Shown one piece after another: positions 1-8,426 of a stretch of 34,685 bases of DNA. Source of the stretch: Propionibacteriaceae bacterium (lineage in GTDB: Bacteria > Actinomycetota > Actinomycetes > Propionibacteriales > Propionibacteriaceae); the NCBI GenBank assembly GCA_009782915.1, contig WRIC01000017.1, positions 1 through 34,685 on the forward strand, in the 5' to 3' direction. Position 1 is the stretch's first letter; each line of letters begins with the position of its first letter. A program made the translations under genes and the position numbers. Below the pieces are notes generated by a model. That model was given only the letters and a program-made list of their open reading frames with translations, was not told the DNA's origin and did not search any database.

Positions 1-124
1 AAGGGGACGGGGCGTTTGACACGCGCTAAGCAATAGGGGCCGGGGCGTTTGACACGCGCTATGTGTCAAACGCCACGTCCCCTCGTGTCAAACGCCCCGT
101 CCCCTTGGGTCGTCCCCTTGGGTC
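1..124. repeat. Cluster of four REP-like repeat copies
   Basis: Two direct copies (1-23 and about 36-55) are followed by two inverted copies (63-82 and 84-106) of a unit with core GGGGCGTTTGACACG. Copy 4 (84-106) is the exact reverse complement of copy 1 (1-23), so the region can fold into a large cruciform or hairpin. A further 11-base unit, CCCCTTGGGTC, repeats at 101-111 and 114-124. It lies just upstream of pcrA and may be the terminator or spacer of a gene beyond the left edge. No T-run follows the stems, so an interspersed palindromic repeat is favoured over a classical terminator. Confidence 0.75.
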
Positions 125-174
125 TAATCTGCGACACCTGAGGGGTAATCCTCGGTTGTGTCAGATGGGGGTCG

Positions 175-180
175 TAGAGT
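175..180 (+). promoter_or_regulatory. Candidate -10 box (TAGAGT) for pcrA
   Basis: TAGAGT fits TANNNT and ends 10 nt before the ATG at 191, so transcription would start within a few bases of the start codon. There is no clear -35 and no Shine-Dalgarno in front of 191, which fits a leaderless or nearly leaderless mRNA. Confidence 0.35.
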
Positions 181-190
181 TGGTCCTCTC

Positions 191-2641
191 ATGGCTGACA
201 TCTTCGACAATATGTCCTCCTCGGATGTGGAATCACTGTTTTCACCTCCGCAGGATGGTGATGTGACACCGGCACCTGTCCCCATGCTCACACTCGTGGA
301 CGATCTCAATCCACCTCAGCGTGAGGCTGTGCTTCATCGAGGCTCACCACTGTTGGTGGTTGCTGGTGCCGGGTCAGGAAAAACACGGGTTCTGACTCGG
401 CGCATTGCGTACCTCATCAAAGAAGCGGATGTGCATCCGGGGGCTATCTTGGCAATCACCTTCACCAATAAGGCTGCCGGGGAGATGCGTGAGAGAGTGG
501 GTGAATTGGTGGGGAATCGCTCCCGGTTCATGTGGGTGGCGACCTTCCACAGCGCATGCGTACGAATCCTGCGCAAAGACATCGACCGTCTGCAGGTGAG
601 CAAGACTTTTTCGATCTATGACGCCACCGACTCAAAGCGTCTCATCTCACTGATTCTCAAAGAAAAGAATCTTGACGCCAAGAAGTTTCCTGCACGGGTG
701 GTACGGTCCTGGATCTCTGAGCAGAAGAATGGACTGGTCACCCCCACCCAGGCTGCGGTCGACTATCAGCAATTTCCCCACAACATCTACGCCGAAGTTT
801 ACGGTGAATACAACCAGCGCCTCGCAGCTGCCGATGCTTTGGATTTCGATGACCTGCTGATGAAAACAGTCCAACTCCTGCGAGACCATGACGACATTCG
901 GGAGAAATATCGTCGTCGATTCCGCCACGTACTCGTCGATGAATACCAGGACACCAACCATGCCCAGTATGTCCTGATTCATCTGCTCTGCGGTCCAGAA
1001 CTGGGTCTCGACAAAATAGAGCCACCCGAATTGATGGTTGTCGGTGACTCAGACCAATCAATCTATGCTTTCCGTGGTGCATCGATCCAAAATATTTTGA
1101 ACTTCGAACAGGATTTCCCGGGGGCTCAAACCATCGCGTTGGAGCAGAATTATCGGTCCACCCAGACAATCCTGTCCGCTGCCAACTCGTTGATTCGACA
1201 CAATCAGGCTCGAGTAGAGAAAAACCTGTGGACGGACGCTGGAGATGGGGCCATGGTGACAGGTTATGTTGCCGATACTGAGCATGATGAAGCCCGTTTC
1301 ATTGCTGAGCAGATTCTAGCCCTCTCGGCCCAAGGGGAGTCGTATTATGGTCAAGCTGCAGTGTTCTACCGTACCAACGCTCAATCCCGAGCTGTAGAGA
1401 GTGTTTTTGTCCAGATGGGTGTGCCCTATCGCGTGGTGGGTGGGGTGAAATTCTATGAGCGCAAAGAGGTACGCGATGCTATCGCCTATCTGCGTGCCAT
1501 CGCCAACCCCGCTGACGAGGTGTCGATCGAGAGAATCATCAACGTTCCCAGGCGCGGACTCGGGGACACCACCCAAGAGATTCTTCGCTCGCAGGCGCGC
1601 AACAACTCGATCACCATCACCCAAGCAATGGAGGGGGCTGATCAGATTCCTGGACTCAGTGCGCGGGCAGTGAAAGGGATCGTGGCTTTTGCTGAGATGA
1701 TGGCCAGCCATCGGGCCATGGTGGTGGAAGGGGTTCCTGCCGATGAGATTCTGCGCTCCATACTGGCTAGCTCAGGGTACTTGGACACTCTGAAAAACTC
1801 GGTGGACCCTCAAGATGAGACCCGCTTGGAAAACCTTGCCGAACTCATTGCGGTCGCCACAGAATTTGTTGGTGCTGCCCATGAGGTGGATGTGGTCGAG
1901 GTGGGCGGTACTCGCGATGATGATCCCCTAGCGGGGGATGCGGGAGACTGGCTGGGTGGTGCCGATGTGGGCAGTGAGATTCCTGGTGGGTTGATCGGGT
2001 CACCAGAACCCGATGACTCTTTGGCTGCCTTCTTGGAGAGGATTGCGCTGGTGGCCGATTCTGATGAGATACCCGATGGTGGCCAAGGAATGGTGACCCT
2101 TATGACCTTGCATACAGCGAAAGGACTCGAATTCGATACTGTCTTTGTCACTGGTTGTGAGGAGGGCCTGTTTCCTCATGAACGAGCCAGCGAATCACGT
2201 GCCGATTTGGAAGAGGAACGCCGCCTAGCGTACGTGGGTCTCACGCGGGCCCGGAAAAGATTATATGTGTCCAGAGCGCAGGTGCGTACCCTGTGGGGAA
2301 CCCCCTCGTACAACCCAGCGAGTCGTTTCTTGGCAGAGATCCCAGCCCACCTTATGGAATGGGTCCGGGAAGAAAAAGTGGCATCATGGCAGGTTGCCTC
2401 GCGTTCAACAGTGTCCAGCCATGTGACGCCATCGCCCACCTCAGGCAGGTTCTCCACCTCGGCTCGACCCAAAACCCAACTCGTTCTTGCTGAGGGGGAC
2501 CGCGTCTTGCATTCCACCTTCGGACTCGGCACAGTAGAAGAAGTGATCGACGGTGAGGATGACACCCGAGTGAGAGTATCCTTCGGGTCGGCGGGGGTGA
2601 AGATCCTCTCGGTGAAACACTCACCACTAGAGAAACTGTAG
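191..2641 (+). CDS. pcrA: ATP-dependent DNA helicase PcrA/UvrD (SF1A)
   Basis: 3'-5' helicase of the UvrD/PcrA (actinobacterial UvrD1) type, acting in nucleotide excision repair, replication restart and removal of proteins from DNA. About 816 residues, normal for the family. Visible motifs: Q-motif region NPPQREAV, Walker A GAGSGKT (about residues 59-65), Walker B DEYQDTN, motif IV QNYRST, motif V TLHTAKGLEFD with GLFPHERA, motif VI YVGLTRARKRLY. A C-terminal Tudor-like segment (VLHSTFGLGTVEEV) is the RNA-polymerase-contact module typical of PcrA. I chose ATG 191 because it follows a TANNNT box by 10 nt; a GTG at 158 in the same frame is the alternative and adds 11 residues. The stop at 2641 overlaps the Shine-Dalgarno of the next gene, so the two are probably co-transcribed. 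Confidence 0.95.
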   Translation: MADIFDNMSSSDVESLFSPPQDGDVTPAPVPMLTLVDDLNPPQREAVLHRGSPLLVVAGAGSGKTRVLTRRIAYLIKEADVHPGAILAITFTNKAAGEMRERVGELVGNRSRFMWVATFHSACVRILRKDIDRLQVSKTFSIYDATDSKRLISLILKEKNLDAKKFPARVVRSWISEQKNGLVTPTQAAVDYQQFPHNIYAEVYGEYNQRLAAADALDFDDLLMKTVQLLRDHDDIREKYRRRFRHVLVDEYQDTNHAQYVLIHLLCGPELGLDKIEPPELMVVGDSDQSIYAFRGASIQNILNFEQDFPGAQTIALEQNYRSTQTILSAANSLIRHNQARVEKNLWTDAGDGAMVTGYVADTEHDEARFIAEQILALSAQGESYYGQAAVFYRTNAQSRAVESVFVQMGVPYRVVGGVKFYERKEVRDAIAYLRAIANPADEVSIERIINVPRRGLGDTTQEILRSQARNNSITITQAMEGADQIPGLSARAVKGIVAFAEMMASHRAMVVEGVPADEILRSILASSGYLDTLKNSVDPQDETRLENLAELIAVATEFVGAAHEVDVVEVGGTRDDDPLAGDAGDWLGGADVGSEIPGGLIGSPEPDDSLAAFLERIALVADSDEIPDGGQGMVTLMTLHTAKGLEFDTVFVTGCEEGLFPHERASESRADLEEERRLAYVGLTRARKRLYVSRAQVRTLWGTPSYNPASRFLAEIPAHLMEWVREEKVASWQVASRSTVSSHVTPSPTSGRFSTSARPKTQLVLAEGDRVLHSTFGLGTVEEVIDGEDDTRVRVSFGSAGVKILSVKHSPLEKL

Positions 2642-2651
2642 GAGGTGCCCG

Positions 2652-4115
2652 GTGAAGGTAGAAACCCTAGACCTTGACGAAGATCGGGTCACCCCTACCA
2701 TGCCCTGGTGGGTGGCGGCCCTCGGTGGCGCAGTGGTGTGTGCTGCGGTGGGCTGGGCACTCGTAGCAGGGATCATCGCTTCGGCAATGTTGCCGCACCA
2801 GCAAATTGACACCGATCTGACAGTACGTTTGGCTACCGGGTTGTGGCTTCTCACCCATGGTGGAGTCTTTCAAGCAAGCGGGCTTGAAATCACCATGATC
2901 CCGCTGGGGTTCACCGGGATCATTGCCGTACTGCTTTATGCTGTGGGCGCCTACGCTGGTAAACAAGCGGACCTGGCAGGAGGCCAGACGTCAACCCAAG
3001 CGGTGGCGAAGGTCATTGGTGTGATGATGGCCACCTACACCGTACTTGTGGTCAGTGCAGCACTGATCTTGGATGTGGCAGGGCCCCATCTTCGAGCAGG
3101 TTTTGGGGCTGTGGTCTTGACGATCACAATGGGTGGGCTCGGTGCACGACGTGGGGTGTGGGCTGGCAATTCACAGCCTTATCCTTCCTGGATTCGTGCC
3201 ATACCGCGGGCTGTTCTTGTCGGGGTGGGCCTAGGTTTCCTGGGGGGGCTCGCACTGGTGATCTCTGCCTTGCTCACCCACCGTGACCAGTTTGTTTTCC
3301 TCACAGAACAACTCCACCCAGGATGGTCAGGGGCTATTGGTCTAGCACTGATCCAATTCTTCTATATCCCGAATTTTGCGCTGTGGGCTTTGACCTGGTC
3401 TCTCGGGCCTGGTTTCAGTGTGGGGGATGAATCGATTGTTTCGCTGATGGGCTCCCATGTGGGGTTACTGCCCGGATTCCCGATCACTTCGGCGTTACCT
3501 GTCAGCCCTGGTGCCAACTCGCTGATCTGGCTGGCTATTCCCGCTGTGGCCGGGGTTGGTTCAGCAGTGGTGATTCTTGCTCACCGTCCACGGGCTCGCG
3601 CAGATGAGACCGGGTTGGTTGGCGGCCTTGTTGGTGTCATCACAGGACTCGTGTTGACAGGTTTGGCTGGTCTCACCCGGGGTCACTTGGGGGTGGATCG
3701 TATGACAGATCTGGGACCTTTCCTGCCCCCCCTGCTTTTGATCGCACCTGGGGTCATGGGGTTGTCAGCGATGCTCACTGGCTTGATTGTTGGGTTGTTG
3801 AGACGCCCTGCGGTCAAGACTGATCATCGATGGTGGACGAGATGGGGTCGCCAGGATCACGTACCGGCATCACCAATCGATCAGGGTGACCTTAACGAGA
3901 CTGTCAACCTCCAGGATGTTCATCAGGATACGGACACTGTACGGGAGGAGTCTGGCAGGGTTCGCATGGGTTGGTTGACACCTGTCTTCCAGAAATCGAA
4001 GAAAACATCCACTGATTCCGACCCGCACGCGTCACCGCCGGAACCTCCCCAACGCATTGAAGAGATCACTGGTGAACAACTACCCTTGGATTTCCATGGC
4101 AACCAGGTAGAGTAA
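2652..4115 (+). CDS. perM: DUF6350 / PerM-like polytopic membrane protein
   Basis: Integral membrane protein of 487 residues with many hydrophobic segments from about residue 20 to 385, then a charged cytoplasmic tail of about 100 residues. The composition and the position between a uvrD1/pcrA-type helicase and purN-purH match the actinobacterial DUF6350 family, to which mycobacterial PerM (implicated in cell division/FtsB stability) belongs. The start is GTG at 2652, with GGAGGT at 2641-2646 directly behind the pcrA stop. The stop at 4115 is 5 nt from purN. Assignment rests on synteny and topology rather than a catalytic motif, so the biochemical role is open. Confidence 0.8.
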   Translation: MKVETLDLDEDRVTPTMPWWVAALGGAVVCAAVGWALVAGIIASAMLPHQQIDTDLTVRLATGLWLLTHGGVFQASGLEITMIPLGFTGIIAVLLYAVGAYAGKQADLAGGQTSTQAVAKVIGVMMATYTVLVVSAALILDVAGPHLRAGFGAVVLTITMGGLGARRGVWAGNSQPYPSWIRAIPRAVLVGVGLGFLGGLALVISALLTHRDQFVFLTEQLHPGWSGAIGLALIQFFYIPNFALWALTWSLGPGFSVGDESIVSLMGSHVGLLPGFPITSALPVSPGANSLIWLAIPAVAGVGSAVVILAHRPRARADETGLVGGLVGVITGLVLTGLAGLTRGHLGVDRMTDLGPFLPPLLLIAPGVMGLSAMLTGLIVGLLRRPAVKTDHRWWTRWGRQDHVPASPIDQGDLNETVNLQDVHQDTDTVREESGRVRMGWLTPVFQKSKKTSTDSDPHASPPEPPQRIEEITGEQLPLDFHGNQVE

Positions 4116-4120
4116 CTACC

Positions 4121-4696
4121 GTGCCTGAAAAACTCCGCCTCGTTGTCCTGATCTCAGGGGCGGGTACCCTGCTTCAAGGGTTGCTGGACGCGATCTCAGG
4201 AGGAAACCTGGATGGTGAAGTGGTGGGTGTGGGATCTGATCGTCAAGCTGAGGGACTGATGCGGGCAACTGTGAGCGGGATACCTACCTTTGTCGTACCT
4301 CTCAACAAGGGCGATGACCGAGCTCGATGGGACGAACACCTCAAGGATGCAGTGGCCGAATTCAAACCCGATCTGGTGATCTCGGCAGGGTTCATGAAAT
4401 TAGTGGGTCAAGCTTTCCTCGCAGAATTTGGTGGCCGTTTCATCAACACCCATCCCGCCTTGCTCCCTAGTTTCCCTGGGGCCCATGCTGTCCGTGATGC
4501 TCTCGCCGCTGGAGTCAAAGTCACCGGGTGTACGGTGTTTGCCGTGGACGAGGGGATCGACACGGGACCGATCATCGCTCAGGAGGCCGTGGCCGTACTG
4601 CCTGGTGATGATGAGGAAACCCTGCATGAACGAATCAAAACCGTCGAGCGACGACTGCTCGTGGACGTCGTGAAAAACTGGAGGAAGAATGACTGA
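4121..4696 (+). CDS. purN: Phosphoribosylglycinamide formyltransferase (GART 1)
   Basis: Transfers the formyl group of 10-formyltetrahydrofolate to GAR, the third step of IMP synthesis, in the cytosol. 191 residues, normal length. Catalytic residues align with the family at a constant offset of three from E. coli PurN: Asn109 and His111 in [14 protein letters not shown], and Asp147 in [10 protein letters not shown]. The N-terminal phosphate loop reads ISGAGTLLQ, where ISGNGSNLQ is usual, so the Asn after Gly is replaced by Ala; the rest is canonical. The start is GTG at 4121, 5 nt after the previous stop. Its last 8 bases overlap purH, so the two are translationally coupled. Confidence 0.95.
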   Translation: MPEKLRLVVLISGAGTLLQGLLDAISGGNLDGEVVGVGSDRQAEGLMRATVSGIPTFVVPLNKGDDRARWDEHLKDAVAEFKPDLVISAGFMKLVGQAFLAEFGGRFINTHPALLPSFPGAHAVRDALAAGVKVTGCTVFAVDEGIDTGPIIAQEAVAVLPGDDEETLHERIKTVERRLLVDVVKNWRKND

Positions 4697-6230
4697 TCAA
4701 CGGAAAATTACTCGAGCCCTGGTGAGCGTCTATGACAAGACTGGGCTGGTGGAACTCGGTCAGGTGTTGGTCGAGGCTGGCGTGGAAATCGTCTCCACCG
4801 GGTCCACGGCTTCAACCCTGCGGAACGCTGGTGTGGCAGTGACCGCGGTAGAAGAGGTGACCGGATTCCCGGAGTGTCTCGATGGGCGGGTGAAGACCCT
4901 CCACCCCAAGATCCATGCTGGGATCCTCGCTGATTCTCGCCTGGACTCCCATGTAGCTCAGTTGGCCGACTTGGGGGTCGCAGCCTTTGATCTGGTGGTG
5001 GTGAATCTCTATCCCTTCAGTGCCACGGTTGCGTCGGGGGCCGCACCCGATGAGTGCATCGAGCAGATCGATATCGGTGGGCCGACGATGGTGCGTGCGG
5101 CCGCTAAGAATCACCCAACAGTGGCGGTGGTGACCTCCCCAGGGCAGTACGAGTCGGTGGCCCAGGCGGTGGTTGCAGGGGGATTCACCCTGGCTGAACG
5201 CCAGCTGTTAGCCAAGCAGGCTTTTATTCACACGGCGGATTATGACATTGCGGTGGCCACATGGATGACCGAGACTTTCACTGGTGGGGTGGCACCCAGT
5301 TGGGTGGGGCGTACCTTCACTCAATCCCAGCTCCTGCGTTATGGGGAGAACTCCCACCAGGAAGCAGCCCTCTATGTGGGGGCCGGTTCTGCATTGGCCC
5401 AAGCAGAGCTGTTGGGGGGCAAAGAGATGAGCTACAACAACTATGTGGACACTGAGGCTGCCTATCGTGCTTGTTATGACCATGAGCAGCCGGCGGTCGC
5501 GATCATCAAACACGCCAACCCGTGTGGGATTGCTGTGGGGGAGACTATTGCGCAAGCGCATCTGAAAGCCCACGAGTGTGACCCTGTGTCCGCCTATGGG
5601 GGGGTGGTGGCTGCCAACCTCGAGGTGGATGGTGAGTTGGCTTCGAACCTTGCGGAGATTTTCACTGAGGTGATCATCGCTCCAGGGTTTGCTGCTGATG
5701 CTTTGGTCGTACTGAAAAAGAAGAAGAACCTGCGTATCGTCCAGGCTGAGCCCTATCCTCGTGCCCGCCAGGAGTTGCGCCCCATTTCGGGGGGAATGCT
5801 CGTCCAGGAACCCGACTATATTGATGCCGCTGGTGATGATCCTTCCACCTGGGAGTTGAAAGCCGGTCAAGCGGTTTCTGCAGATGCTTTGGCGGATCTC
5901 GCGTTTGCTTGGAGGGCAGTACGCGCGGTGAAATCGAATGCAATCCTTCTCGCTTCGGATGGTGCTTCGGTGGGTGTTGGTATGGGCCAGGTCAATCGTG
6001 TGGATTCCTGCAAGCTCGCCATTGAGCGTGCCGGTGATCGGGTGAAGGGTTCTGTGGCAGCCTCGGATGCTTTCTTCCCCTTCGCCGATGGTCCCCAGTT
6101 GCTCATTGACGCTGGTGTGGTTGCCATTGTTCAACCCGGCGGCTCGATCCGCGACCAGGAGGTCATTGATGCTTGCGAGGTTGCCGGTGTAGCCCTCTAT
6201 TTCACCGGCGTACGCCACTTCTACCACTGA
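4689..6230 (+). CDS. purH: Bifunctional AICAR formyltransferase / IMP cyclohydrolase
   Basis: Last two steps of IMP synthesis: AICAR to FAICAR using 10-formyl-THF, then ring closure to IMP. 513 residues. The N-terminal MGS-like cyclohydrolase domain shows SVYDKTG, STGSTA and [15 protein letters not shown]. The C-terminal formyltransferase domain has the catalytic Lys274-His275 in [11 protein letters not shown] and ends with the canonical [10 protein letters not shown]. The ATG at 4689 has GGAGGAAG immediately upstream and overlaps the 3' end of purN by 8 bp, a tight operon. Downstream, at 6295, lies the first long hairpin repeat. Confidence 0.97.
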   Translation: MTDQRKITRALVSVYDKTGLVELGQVLVEAGVEIVSTGSTASTLRNAGVAVTAVEEVTGFPECLDGRVKTLHPKIHAGILADSRLDSHVAQLADLGVAAFDLVVVNLYPFSATVASGAAPDECIEQIDIGGPTMVRAAAKNHPTVAVVTSPGQYESVAQAVVAGGFTLAERQLLAKQAFIHTADYDIAVATWMTETFTGGVAPSWVGRTFTQSQLLRYGENSHQEAALYVGAGSALAQAELLGGKEMSYNNYVDTEAAYRACYDHEQPAVAIIKHANPCGIAVGETIAQAHLKAHECDPVSAYGGVVAANLEVDGELASNLAEIFTEVIIAPGFAADALVVLKKKKNLRIVQAEPYPRARQELRPISGGMLVQEPDYIDAAGDDPSTWELKAGQAVSADALADLAFAWRAVRAVKSNAILLASDGASVGVGMGQVNRVDSCKLAIERAGDRVKGSVAASDAFFPFADGPQLLIDAGVVAIVQPGGSIRDQEVIDACEVAGVALYFTGVRHFYH

Positions 6231-6294
6231 CTCCTTCGCGTTGACCTGGCTCACCACACGCGGCCCGGTTCACCACCGGTGGCCCAGCTCACCA

Positions 6295-6358
6295 CCCCTG
6301 ACCCCTGAAACTCAACTCGCGTCCACAGTTAACGGTCATCATGACCGTTAACTGTGGA
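6295..6358. repeat. 64-bp direct repeat with perfect 18-bp hairpin (copy 1)
   Basis: Identical to 7354-7417. The last 37 bases (6322-6358) are a perfect inverted repeat: two 18-bp arms around a single C, with tip GTCAT-C-ATGAC. It is preceded by 27 bases of unique but equally duplicated sequence. It sits between purH and the AbiEi-like gene. No T-run follows, so an intrinsic terminator is not obvious. Confidence 0.9.
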
Positions 6359-6380
6359 TAGGAAGAAAAGTTATCCACAG
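6352..6380. repeat. Inverted pair of DnaA-box-like 9-mers
   Basis: CTGTGGATA (6352-6360) and TATCCACAG (6372-6380) are exact inverted copies 11 bp apart, and TTATCCACA at 6371-6379 is a consensus DnaA box. The first arm overlaps the end of the 64-bp repeat. It could be a DnaA regulatory site or simply a second hairpin. It is too isolated to be an origin. Confidence 0.4.
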
Positions 6381-6429
6381 AAACCGAATTCTGTGACATT
6401 GTCGGGTCCGGATTCACCATTGTCTTGGT

Positions 6430-7347
6430 ATGAGAGTTGATAGGCAGGCTCTTGAAAGAGCTCAGGCACTCGCATTGAAACGAGGTGGGGTGCTCACTGC
6501 AGCTCAAGCGAATTCTGTGGGAGTGAGTGAAACCACTCGTCGCCGGCTCATTGATGAAGGTACGTGGCGAAGGATTCGACGTGGGATCTTTGCGGTGACT
6601 CCTGATTCGTTTATGCAGAGAGTATGGGCTGGGGTGATCATGGGCGGGCCACGGTCAACTATTGGGGCTGAGGCTGCTTTGTGTTTGTGGAAACTCTCCA
6701 CTGAACCCCGTCAGATCACAGTGTTTGTTGGTGAACAGACTTTCCTGGTTGATCGCCTCTGTTGGAGGTTTATCCAATCAGAACGCTTGCAGGTGGGTGA
6801 TCCTCCCCGAACTCCTGTGGCACAGGCGGTGATTGATGTTGGTGAAAAATGGACAATCGATCATCTCGTACACCTCTTGGGTAGTGCAATCTCATTGAGG
6901 TTAGTCACCAAGTTAGAGCTACTCACCGAACTCGAATCGCGTACCTATCATCGCCAACGCCGACTCATGGTTGAGTTGATTCATGAGGCCTCTGATGGTG
7001 TCCATTCAGTCTTAGAACGCCACTATCGCCGTGGGGTGGAGGCTGCCCATGGGCTCCCACAACCGAAACGCCAAGCTTTTCCTGTGGGACCATATCGAGT
7101 TGATAATTGGTACGCGCCGTATAAGCTCATTGTTGAGGTCGATGGCAAGGCAACACACCGTGGTTTGGCATCAACCCTCGACATGGACCGGGACAATGTT
7201 CACATGATGCATGGAATCGCGACTCTTCGTTTTGCGTGGTCCCATGTGGTGCATCACCCGTGCAAGACTGCGCAGACAGTGGCTCAAGCTTTGGCACGTG
7301 GTGGGTGGTTAGGCCAACCCCGCCGTTGTCCCCAGTGTCCGCAGTAA
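6430..7347 (+). CDS. AbiEi-type winged-helix / DUF559 (PD-(D/E)XK-like) protein
   Basis: 305 residues. The N-terminal 60 residues form an HTH-like segment rich in Arg (GVSETTRRRLIDEGTWRRIRRGIF), as in AbiEi/type IV antitoxin-like proteins that start with a 'transcriptional regulator' domain. The C-terminus (about residues 210-290) resembles the DUF559/Vsr-like nuclease fold: a VDNWY strand, then LIVEVDGKATH with conserved acidic residues and a Lys. Stand-alone genes of this build are common and variable in actinobacteria, and their function is not settled (defence, TA remnants and DNA processing are all suggested). No partner toxin gene is adjacent. The gene is bracketed by two identical 64-bp hairpin repeats. 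The start ATG at 6430 has no clear Shine-Dalgarno. Confidence 0.7.
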   Translation: MRVDRQALERAQALALKRGGVLTAAQANSVGVSETTRRRLIDEGTWRRIRRGIFAVTPDSFMQRVWAGVIMGGPRSTIGAEAALCLWKLSTEPRQITVFVGEQTFLVDRLCWRFIQSERLQVGDPPRTPVAQAVIDVGEKWTIDHLVHLLGSAISLRLVTKLELLTELESRTYHRQRRLMVELIHEASDGVHSVLERHYRRGVEAAHGLPQPKRQAFPVGPYRVDNWYAPYKLIVEVDGKATHRGLASTLDMDRDNVHMMHGIATLRFAWSHVVHHPCKTAQTVAQALARGGWLGQPRRCPQCPQ

Positions 7348-7353
7348 TGGAGG

Positions 7354-7417
7354 CCCCTGACCCCTGAAACTCAACTCGCGTCCACAGTTAACGGTCATCA
7401 TGACCGTTAACTGTGGA
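7354..7417. repeat. 64-bp direct repeat with perfect 18-bp hairpin (copy 2)
   Basis: Exact copy of 6295-6358, with the hairpin at 7381-7417. It begins 6 nt after the AbiEi-like stop codon and ends 53 nt before the convergent end of the MerR-type gene, so it could also act as a bidirectional stop for both. Confidence 0.9.
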
Positions 7418-7470
7418 CACGAACGGGGTTTCATTACCACGGGCTGTGGACATGGGTTGGTTTGGGCATT

Positions 7471-8304
7471 CTAGGCGACGGGGTAGTTGATTTCGGTGAC
7501 CCAGTTGTCGGGGTTGGGGTCCTGGGAGGGGCCGATGATGTAGAGGTTGAACATGGGGCCGGTGGGGGTGAGTCCTTGGGCAGCGATCCACGTACCGATT
7601 GCTTCGCAGACCGCGGCCGTACCCTCGTAAGAGCCGTAGAGTGTGGCGTAGGCGACCTGTTGTTCCTGGGCGGTGACGAGTGTTACTGGAGCGGGTGGGG
7701 TTTGGTCGCCTGAGTACTCGGCCCACACAGCCATGTCGATGTCGGACTCGCGATAGTCGGAGTCATAGAAGGTGGCGCCGAAACGTGGACCAAGGTGGCT
7801 CATCCACTGGGAACCTGGGGTTTTCAGTTGCTCAGAGAACTGCGCCCACAGCTCACCTTCGCTGTGATAGTCAGCAACGGTTTCGCGCAGGGCAACCATG
7901 GTCAGGGCGGGCAGGGTACGGGTTTCAACGGTGATAGACATGTCAGACTCCTTAATCTGGTTGAGGATGGTTGAAAGCAGAGCTTGCTGATCAGCGATCT
8001 TCTGGGCCGCGACCTCTAAGGAGTGGCCGTGTTCTTCGAGTTTGGCGCGTACGGCGTCCGCATCGAAAAACAACGGCAACAACTCAGTGATCTGGGTGAT
8101 CCCACAACCGACATCCCGCAGTACCCTAATCCGACCAGCAACCTTGAGTTGCCCGGGGGAATAGAACCGGTAGCCGTTGGCAGGGTCCACATAGTCGGGT
8201 ACGAGCAGGCCACGTTCGTCATAATGGCGCAGCATCCGTACCGACAACAAAGTGAATCGGGAAAAGTCCCCGATCCCCAGAAAATACTGTTCAGTGTTAC
8301 TCAT
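7471..8304 (-). CDS. MerR-family regulator with GyrI-like ligand-binding domain
   Basis: 277 residues. The N-terminal MerR winged helix (about residues 8-75) contains LLSVRMLRHYDERGLL and NGYRFYSPGQL, followed by a coiled-coil linker (about 80-118). The C-terminal half (about 120-277) is a GyrI-like/effector-binding domain, the BltR/TipAL/BmrR arrangement that senses small, often cationic, drugs. The target is unknown, and no drug exporter is adjacent. Upstream, at 8311-8341, lies a promoter with the 19-bp spacer and dyad typical of MerR regulation, directly before the ATG, which suggests autoregulation from a leaderless transcript. Confidence 0.88.
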   Translation of the reverse strand: MSNTEQYFLGIGDFSRFTLLSVRMLRHYDERGLLVPDYVDPANGYRFYSPGQLKVAGRIRVLRDVGCGITQITELLPLFFDADAVRAKLEEHGHSLEVAAQKIADQQALLSTILNQIKESDMSITVETRTLPALTMVALRETVADYHSEGELWAQFSEQLKTPGSQWMSHLGPRFGATFYDSDYRESDIDMAVWAEYSGDQTPPAPVTLVTAQEQQVAYATLYGSYEGTAAVCEAIGTWIAAQGLTPTGPMFNLYIIGPSQDPNPDNWVTEINYPVA

Positions 8305-8310
8305 GAATCC

Positions 8311-8341
8311 ATTTCAGCCTCTGACACAGTGTGAGAGTCAA
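8311..8341 (-). promoter_or_regulatory. MerR-type promoter/operator: 19-bp spacer with dyad
   Basis: On the minus strand, TTGACT (8341-8336) is a -35, TGAAAT (8316-8311) a -10, and the spacer is 19 bp. Over the spacer lies an imperfect 19-bp dyad at 8319-8337: CTCT-ACAC pairs with GTGT-AGAG around a central A. Overlong spacers twisted by a dyad-bound activator are the hallmark of MerR promoters. The -10 ends 6 nt before the ATG at 8304, so the mRNA would be leaderless. Confidence 0.6.
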
Positions 8342-8426
8342 CTTCTTTGTTCAGGTGTCTCACCGGTTTACGTTATTGTGTCACGGATTGAGTGCACGAG
8401 AGTCGCAGAGTGAGAGATTAGTGAGG

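Noticed and set aside
5208-6257. 349-codon minus-strand frame opposite purH
   Set aside because: It is a shadow of purH; composition is random-like and it runs against a highly conserved gene.
6322-6380. Origin of replication because of DnaA-like boxes
   Set aside because: There are only two boxes, no AT-rich stretch, and no dnaA, dnaN or gyrase genes nearby.
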